Part shown: positions 59,289 through 64,000 of the stretch, piece after piece | How positions within the stretch are numbered: position 1 is the stretch's first letter | How the letters are laid out: each line of letters opens with the position of its first letter | Assembly (NCBI GenBank): GCA_030446305.1 | Contig: JASUSA010000006.1 | Span: 1 to 64,000 of the forward strand | Direction of reading: 5' to 3' | From: Clostridiales bacterium | GTDB lineage: Bacteria; Bacillota; Clostridia; Peptostreptococcales; Acidaminobacteraceae | DNA: 64,000 bases | Made by a program: the position numbers and the translations under genes | Notes under the pieces: model-generated | The model's input: only the letters and a program-made list of their open reading frames with translations | Told to the model about the DNA's origin: nothing | The model's database searches: none

Positions 59289-59783
59289 ATGTCAAAGAGT
59301 ATCGATCAATTGATTTTGACCTTAAATAAAGAGAGCGATATCTATGCTGAAGTATTGGAACTTTCAAAGAAAAAGCGCGAAGCGATTAAAGCCAATGCAT
59401 TAGATGAATTATCCGAAATAACGACTTACGAACAAGGACTCGTTGTGACGCTCTTTAAGCTGGAAGAAATCAGAGAAAAAGTCGTCGATATGGTCATGCG
59501 TGAAAATCATATTGAGACAGCAGAAAATTTAACAGAAATAACAAAGAGCCTGTCCTATGAAGATCGCTCAAAAGTGCTGAACGCTAAAGACAGGCTGATG
59601 GTACTCGTGAAGAATGTAACAGAAGAAAATCGTTTTAATAATCGCGTCTTGGAAGAGCGGCTTCAATTGATCAATCTCAATATCGAACTCATGACACAAA
59701 TTGGCGATGACAGCGGCAAGTACAACCGTAAAGCTGTCAGCGAAGATCAAGAGCATAAATCCATCTTTGACCGACGCGTTTAA
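59289..59783 (+). CDS. flgN: Flagellar chaperone FlgN
   Basis: 164 residues, almost entirely helical. FlgN escorts FlgK and FlgL to the export apparatus. The call is from its position between flgM and flgK and the FlgN-like pattern (KKREAIKANALDELSEITTYEQGLV). GAAGGAGTGC precedes the ATG. Confidence 0.88.
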   Translation: MSKSIDQLILTLNKESDIYAEVLELSKKKREAIKANALDELSEITTYEQGLVVTLFKLEEIREKVVDMVMRENHIETAENLTEITKSLSYEDRSKVLNAKDRLMVLVKNVTEENRFNNRVLEERLQLINLNIELMTQIGDDSGKYNRKAVSEDQEHKSIFDRRV

Positions 59784-59794
59784 ACGTGTTGTTA

Positions 59795-59831
59795 ATGAAA
59801 AAACGCGCGTCATAACCATATGACGCGCGTT
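59795..59831 (-). terminator. Very stable hairpin with T-run on the minus strand between flgN and flgK
   Basis: AACGCGCGTCATA and TATGACGCGCGTT form a perfect 13-bp stem with a 4-nt loop. Six A on plus precede it, so a T-run follows only on the minus strand. On plus it would be an mRNA hairpin inside the operon. Confidence 0.55.
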
Positions 59832-59883
59832 ATTTAAATCGGATAAAAAAACAGGCACGGATGCATGAAGAGGAGTGTGTATA

Positions 59884-61536
59884 ATGGCATCAGGATTTTT
59901 AGGACTGTCAATTTCATTATCGGGATTATTTGCGAATCAGCGTTCCCTGTCTGTCGTCGCGCACAACATCGCCAATGCCAGCACAGAAGGTTATTCGAGA
60001 CAGGTGATGAATACAGAGGCGTATAGTCCTGAAGTATTACCCGGCGGCATGGGAACACTGGGAACAGGTGTCAACGTGACTGCTGTGAAACAGGTTAGAG
60101 ATGAGTATCTCGATAACAAATACCGTGAAGAAAATTCTTCGTTGGCGGAATGGGAAGCGCGGGCAGATGTGTTGAAGCAGATTGAAAGTATTTTTAACGA
60201 ACCTTCTGATACCAGTATTGGTGAACTGTTAGACGGCTATTACGAAGCACTTCAAACACTTTCGACAGAACCGGAAAACTTAACGGCGCGCACTTTGGTC
60301 AGGCAGACAACGATTGCACTTACTGAAGGCGTCGGCATTATTTCACAGTCGCTAAAGGATTTGCAGTCTGAACTCAATTTTCAGTTCAAAGAGTCTGTAG
60401 ATGAAGTCAACAGCTATGCCGAGCAAATTGCACAGCTAAATGAGACCATTTACAAAGCGGAGCTAGAAGGCGGCAGAGCCAATGATTTGCGCGACCAGCG
60501 AAATGTGTTGGTCGACAAGCTATCGGAACTTGTACCGGTAGATTATTATGAAGATGAACAAAATCGCTTTTTCGTACTCGTCGGTGGGCACCAACTGGTG
60601 GCACACTATCGTGCAGACAGCATCGAAATGATTGAGCGGACAGATAAAATGCATGAAGATGATGGCGAAGGACTTGTCGATATCAAATGGGCAGATGGCA
60701 ATGATGTTAATGTAGATACCGGTAAAGTAGCGGGGCTGCTGAGCATTCGAGATAATATCGAAGGTGACAATAAGGGGATTCCTTATTATCTTGATCGATT
60801 AAATGAATTTGTCGACGTCTTGTCCAATACGATGAATGAAATTCACGAAACCGGATTTGGACTTGACGGTTCAACCGGGAATTATATGTTTACCATTGAC
60901 AATATGAGCACAGCAGAGTATCAACAATATTTACTAACAGAAGGGCTTAACGGTGGCGCGGCGCTTGACATTACCTCGTCGGTGATGGATGGTGTTGCCG
61001 CGTTAAATGAAGATGAACAGCAAAGTGCTATCAATGCGAATATCAAAGCAATTTTAGCGAATAATCCCGATTATAAAGATAAATCCGTTAAACTCATTAA
61101 TGGCAATTATTATGTGACTGATCGCGTTAAGGCGACGGAGATTACCATTGCTTCGGATTTGGAGGATTTGAATAAAATCTCAGCATCGGCAGATATTGAA
61201 GATATTCCAGGTGGGACAGATAAAATACTTGAAATGGTTGCAACGCGTTATAACACAACCCTTTATGATTGGGGGGCGCCAGAAGATTTTATTAAATCGC
61301 TCGTTTCTAACTTAGGGGTTGATGCAGCGCAGGCTAACAGAATGCTAAAGAATCAAGAAGCCCTTGTGAATGAATATGAAACTTCCAGACAATCAGTACA
61401 AGGCGTTTCGCTGGATGAAGAAATGGCGAACATGATCAAATTCCAATCGGCGTATAATGCAAATGCCAGAATGGTCAATGTTTACGATGAGATGCTGGAC
61501 TTGATAGTCAACAGACTCGGAACATCGGGCAGATAG
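59884..61536 (+). CDS. flgK: Flagellar hook-associated protein 1
   Basis: 550 residues from ATG after GAGGAG. N-terminal rod/hook motif (LFANQRSLSVVAHNIANASTEGYSRQVM) and C-terminal GVSLDEEMANMIKFQSAYNANARMVNVYDEMLDLIVNRLG. Joins hook and filament. flgL follows by 10 nt. Confidence 0.96.
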   Translation: MASGFLGLSISLSGLFANQRSLSVVAHNIANASTEGYSRQVMNTEAYSPEVLPGGMGTLGTGVNVTAVKQVRDEYLDNKYREENSSLAEWEARADVLKQIESIFNEPSDTSIGELLDGYYEALQTLSTEPENLTARTLVRQTTIALTEGVGIISQSLKDLQSELNFQFKESVDEVNSYAEQIAQLNETIYKAELEGGRANDLRDQRNVLVDKLSELVPVDYYEDEQNRFFVLVGGHQLVAHYRADSIEMIERTDKMHEDDGEGLVDIKWADGNDVNVDTGKVAGLLSIRDNIEGDNKGIPYYLDRLNEFVDVLSNTMNEIHETGFGLDGSTGNYMFTIDNMSTAEYQQYLLTEGLNGGAALDITSSVMDGVAALNEDEQQSAINANIKAILANNPDYKDKSVKLINGNYYVTDRVKATEITIASDLEDLNKISASADIEDIPGGTDKILEMVATRYNTTLYDWGAPEDFIKSLVSNLGVDAAQANRMLKNQEALVNEYETSRQSVQGVSLDEEMANMIKFQSAYNANARMVNVYDEMLDLIVNRLGTSGR

Positions 61537-61546
61537 GAGTAATCGC

Positions 61547-63145
61547 ATGAGAATTACAAATAGTATGATGATTTCGGATATGCTTTGGAACTCAAATCGC
61601 AATTTAAATTCACTTTCAAAATATCAAAATCAACTCTCATCAGGACAGCAGATTTCCAGACCGTCTGATGATCCGGTGGGGATTACAAAGGTGCTGAAGT
61701 ATAAAACAGATATTCGTGCTGCAGAGCAGTACAGTGATAATATTACAACATCACTTGGCTGGCTGGAAGTCTCTGAGAGTTCCACGGACGATGTGAAGGA
61801 AATTCTTCAGCGCGTTAGAGAGCTTACTGTGCAGGCAGCCAATGGCACCAACACCGATGAAGACACACAGAAGATTATGACAGAGGTAGAACAGCTAAGA
61901 GAAGAAATTATATCACTGGGGAATTCAACGATCGCAGGCCGCTATATTTTTTCAGGACTGGAAACAGACGAACCGCTTTTTAATGATGACGGCACTTACA
62001 ATATTGCAATGACATCACAGCGTGTCAAAGAAAAAAATACCATCAATTTTGAAGTTTATGTCAATGAAGTCATGGATGTTGCCACCTATCCAACCGACAT
62101 CTTTGGGATCGGTGAAGATACGAGCTTTTATAATGGGCTTATTTCCTATGGCAGTACAGAGACAACAGCTTCTACACGGAGTAAAATGGCTTTAAATGTG
62201 GATCTGACAAATGATTATGAAGCGACTGGTGAAGCGGTGGCTATTCATGTGGGGACAGCTAATTACGATGTGGATATGACGCTACTGGCACAGTCGCAAA
62301 ACGATCCATTGACAAAATCAGATATGCTTGCGGCACTTCAAGATGCTTCTGATGGAAGTGGTGGTGTCCTTTCTGATGTTGCAACCGTCTATTATGATCA
62401 GAACGATAAACTGATCGTCGAAGCTAAAGTCTATGGTAGTGGAATCATTATTACGAATACAAGTGCCTCAGCTGGGGTTTCCGTCTCAAGCAATACTACG
62501 GGATTAGATGAGGGAACAAATGTCTTTACAAGCGATGTCGCGTTGCACGATGCGGATATCGCCAATGCGGAGGATGTTAATACGCTTATGCTGACACTTA
62601 ATGGCGAGCAAAAAGCGATTAGTGTTGATTTTTCATCACTTTCGACAGTAGCTGACTATGCCATAGCACTTCAAGCAGAAATAGATTCGCAATTTCCATC
62701 AAGTGGAATAACAGTGGCTGGCACGGATGGCAGTAACTTAACGTTTACTATCGATGGTGCTGCAGATGGTTCCGTTAATACCTTAGAAGTTGATTATGTT
62801 GTTTCCAATGAAAGTAGTCTTATCAACGATTTAGATGAATTGATTACAGCACTTGAAACAGATGATTCAGATGTTCTTAGCAATATGATTGGCAGAATGG
62901 ATGATAACTTAGATCAAGTCTTGACAGCCTTAGGCGATATTGGTGGTAAGACAAATCGTATTGAGTTTATCAGTTCCAGAGTTAAAGATAACATTATTAC
63001 ATTTACATCACTGTTAAGTGATGTGCAGGACGTCGATATGGCACAGGCCATTATGTGGTATAAAAACCTTGAAAATGTTTACAAAGCTTCTTTATCGGTT
63101 GGTGCACAGGTCATCCAGCCTTCTTTAGTAGACTTTATTTCTTAA
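61547..63145 (+). CDS. flgL: Flagellar hook-associated protein 3, enlarged
   Basis: 532 residues. Flagellin-like N-terminus (MRITNSMMISDMLWNSNRNLNSLSKYQNQLSSGQQISRPSDDPVGITK) and C-terminal coil (LENVYKASLSVGAQVIQPSLVDFIS). Much longer than Bacillus FlgL (about 300): a Ser/Thr/Asp-rich beta-type insertion occupies roughly residues 200-430 and would be exposed on the outside of the junction. Confidence 0.93.
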   Translation: MRITNSMMISDMLWNSNRNLNSLSKYQNQLSSGQQISRPSDDPVGITKVLKYKTDIRAAEQYSDNITTSLGWLEVSESSTDDVKEILQRVRELTVQAANGTNTDEDTQKIMTEVEQLREEIISLGNSTIAGRYIFSGLETDEPLFNDDGTYNIAMTSQRVKEKNTINFEVYVNEVMDVATYPTDIFGIGEDTSFYNGLISYGSTETTASTRSKMALNVDLTNDYEATGEAVAIHVGTANYDVDMTLLAQSQNDPLTKSDMLAALQDASDGSGGVLSDVATVYYDQNDKLIVEAKVYGSGIIITNTSASAGVSVSSNTTGLDEGTNVFTSDVALHDADIANAEDVNTLMLTLNGEQKAISVDFSSLSTVADYAIALQAEIDSQFPSSGITVAGTDGSNLTFTIDGAADGSVNTLEVDYVVSNESSLINDLDELITALETDDSDVLSNMIGRMDDNLDQVLTALGDIGGKTNRIEFISSRVKDNIITFTSLLSDVQDVDMAQAIMWYKNLENVYKASLSVGAQVIQPSLVDFIS

Positions 63146-63222
63146 AAACGATAAGATAAGATTAAGGCGTATGTATGTGGGTATTTGCATGAATGCCATT
63201 TCGCTTGAAAGGAAGTGAAAGA

Positions 63223-63792
63223 ATGCCTATTCAAATACAATCGACAAGAGCTCAGCTATCAGTTCAAACGGTCAATGCGTCACTTGAGATGCAAGGGAAT
63301 GGCGGCCAAGTGCTAGCACTTGACACAGAGCGGGGATCGCTAGAAATGGAATCGACATCACCAGAAATTGAGATTGATCAAACGGCGTGCTTTGCAGAGT
63401 GTGGATTAAAAAATATTAAAGACTTCATGGCAGATTCTGTCGCATACGGACAACAAAAGTTTCAAGAAGGTGTTGCGAGAATTGTAGCGGATGGGAATCA
63501 GATGGCTGCGATCGAAAATAAAGCAGACCCAATTCCAGATCAGGCCATTCAGAATGCCTATACCATGTTTGAGCACGAGTTTAATTATGATGCCATTCCG
63601 AAATCGAGACCAAGTATTACCTTAAAAGAAGGTGATGTCAATTATCAGTATCAGCCAGCTAGGGTGAATAATCGTACGGTTTCGCGAAAAGTTGAAAATA
63701 ATTTTACGCCGGGAAGGGTTGAAATTGCTGTTGCTGAGTATGGTAAAGTAACGATTTCATATGATTCATCCAGTCTTAGTTATCATATATAG
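63223..63792 (+). CDS. yviE: YviE-like protein (DUF6470)
   Basis: About 189 residues from ATG after GGAAGTGAAAG; the track start is ten codons earlier. Starts MPIQIQSTRAQLSVQTVNASLEM and ends with a Gly-Val-Ile beta region. It is consistently found between flgL and fliW; function unknown. Confidence 0.82.
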   Translation: MPIQIQSTRAQLSVQTVNASLEMQGNGGQVLALDTERGSLEMESTSPEIEIDQTACFAECGLKNIKDFMADSVAYGQQKFQEGVARIVADGNQMAAIENKADPIPDQAIQNAYTMFEHEFNYDAIPKSRPSITLKEGDVNYQYQPARVNNRTVSRKVENNFTPGRVEIAVAEYGKVTISYDSSSLSYHI

Positions 63793-63803
63793 GAGGCCTT
63801 GAA

Positions 63804-64000
63804 ATGGAGATGAAAACAGCACATCTGGGGACGATTCAATACGAGGAAAACAATATTATCGTTTTTGAAGATGGAATCCCAGGCTTTGAAGATGAAAAGG
63901 ATTTTATCATTGTTTTATCCAATGATCCGGAATTACCTTTTCACTATTTGCAGTCGGTTAAAAGGGAGGGTGTCTCTTTTATGATCACGAACCCCTTTAT
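63804..64000 (+). CDS. fliW: Flagellar assembly factor FliW, partial
   Basis: The reading frame from ATG at 63804 (AGGAGG upstream) is open to the window edge. It begins with an initiator, TAHLGTIQYEENNIIVF and continues EDGIPGFEDEKDFII, the FliW signature. FliW binds flagellin and the CsrA repressor; csrA and hag would be expected just outside. Absent from the ORF track because it is cut by the window end. Confidence 0.93.
   Translation, partial: MEMKTAHLGTIQYEENNIIVFEDGIPGFEDEKDFIIVLSNDPELPFHYLQSVKREGVSFMITNPF

Overview
This is a 64 kb stretch of a low-to-mid GC Gram-positive chromosome, most likely an anaerobic, motile member of the Clostridia. The evidence is the Bacillus/Clostridium gene order (rho-rpmE-tdk-yqhQ-prmC-prfA; tsaC/ywlC-rpiB-upp-mnaA-atp; murA-mbl-flhO-flhP; comFC-yvyF-flgM-flgN-flgK-flgL-yviE-fliW), an S-box (SAM-I) riboswitch before metK, strong GGAGG ribosome binding sites, SLH-type surface protein genes, and lysine-fermentation genes kal and kce. 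Several sporulation genes that sit inside these neighbourhoods in Bacillus (spoIIR, spoIID, spoIIQ, spoIIID) are absent, which suggests a lineage that does not sporulate or has moved those genes. I see no rRNA, tRNA, CRISPR array, prophage or insertion sequence.

Layout. 1-2.2 kb (minus): a methyltransferase and a peptide/nickel-type ABC solute-binding lipoprotein behind a near-perfect Fur box. 2.2-10.9 kb (minus): an MscS channel, a zinc-ribbon/AMIN-like membrane protein, a two-component system, D-Ala-D-Ala ligase, a membrane-anchored MurF and an alpha/beta hydrolase. 11-13 kb: an SLH-domain surface protein. 13-17.8 kb: pyrG behind a structured, terminator-containing leader, then a three-gene lipid-linked-sugar glycosylation cassette (GT2, GtrA, GT39-like). 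17.8-20.5 kb: kal, kce and a LysR regulator. 20.6-22.4 kb (minus): a secreted transglutaminase-like protein. 22.5-35.3 kb: rho, ribosome and release-factor genes, an antiporter, nucleotide salvage genes and the first steps of wall polymer synthesis (tagO/wecA-like, mnaA).

35.4-43.5 kb: a complete F1Fo ATP synthase operon (atpZ, I, B, two different c genes, F, H, A, G, D, C). One c gene encodes a doubled, V-type-like four-helix subunit with only one ion-binding carboxylate; the other is a normal two-helix c with a Na+-site signature. The arrangement resembles the hybrid c-ring Na+ ATP synthase of Acetobacterium woodii.

43.7-49.4 kb: murA, mbl and flagellar rod genes. 49.4-57.6 kb: a patatin-like lipase, phosphoglucomutase, an unrecognised protein, riboswitch-controlled metK, and recD2. 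57.6-64 kb: the comFC/late flagellar operon, with a sigma-D type promoter before flgM, running off the end inside fliW.

The genes together describe envelope building (Ddl, MurF, MurA, Mbl, TagO, MnaA, SLH protein, glycosylation cassette), sodium-linked energetics, motility and amino-acid fermentation. The most notable items are the mixed c subunits, the Fur-controlled methyltransferase/transporter operon, the pyrG leader with an operator-like palindrome inside its promoter, the membrane-fused MurF, and a 630-bp gap before flhO holding a possible gene remnant plus two terminators that face the minus strand although no minus-strand gene is visible. Starts were adjusted from the ORF track wherever a ribosome binding site clearly favoured a downstream codon, including GTG or TTG starts.
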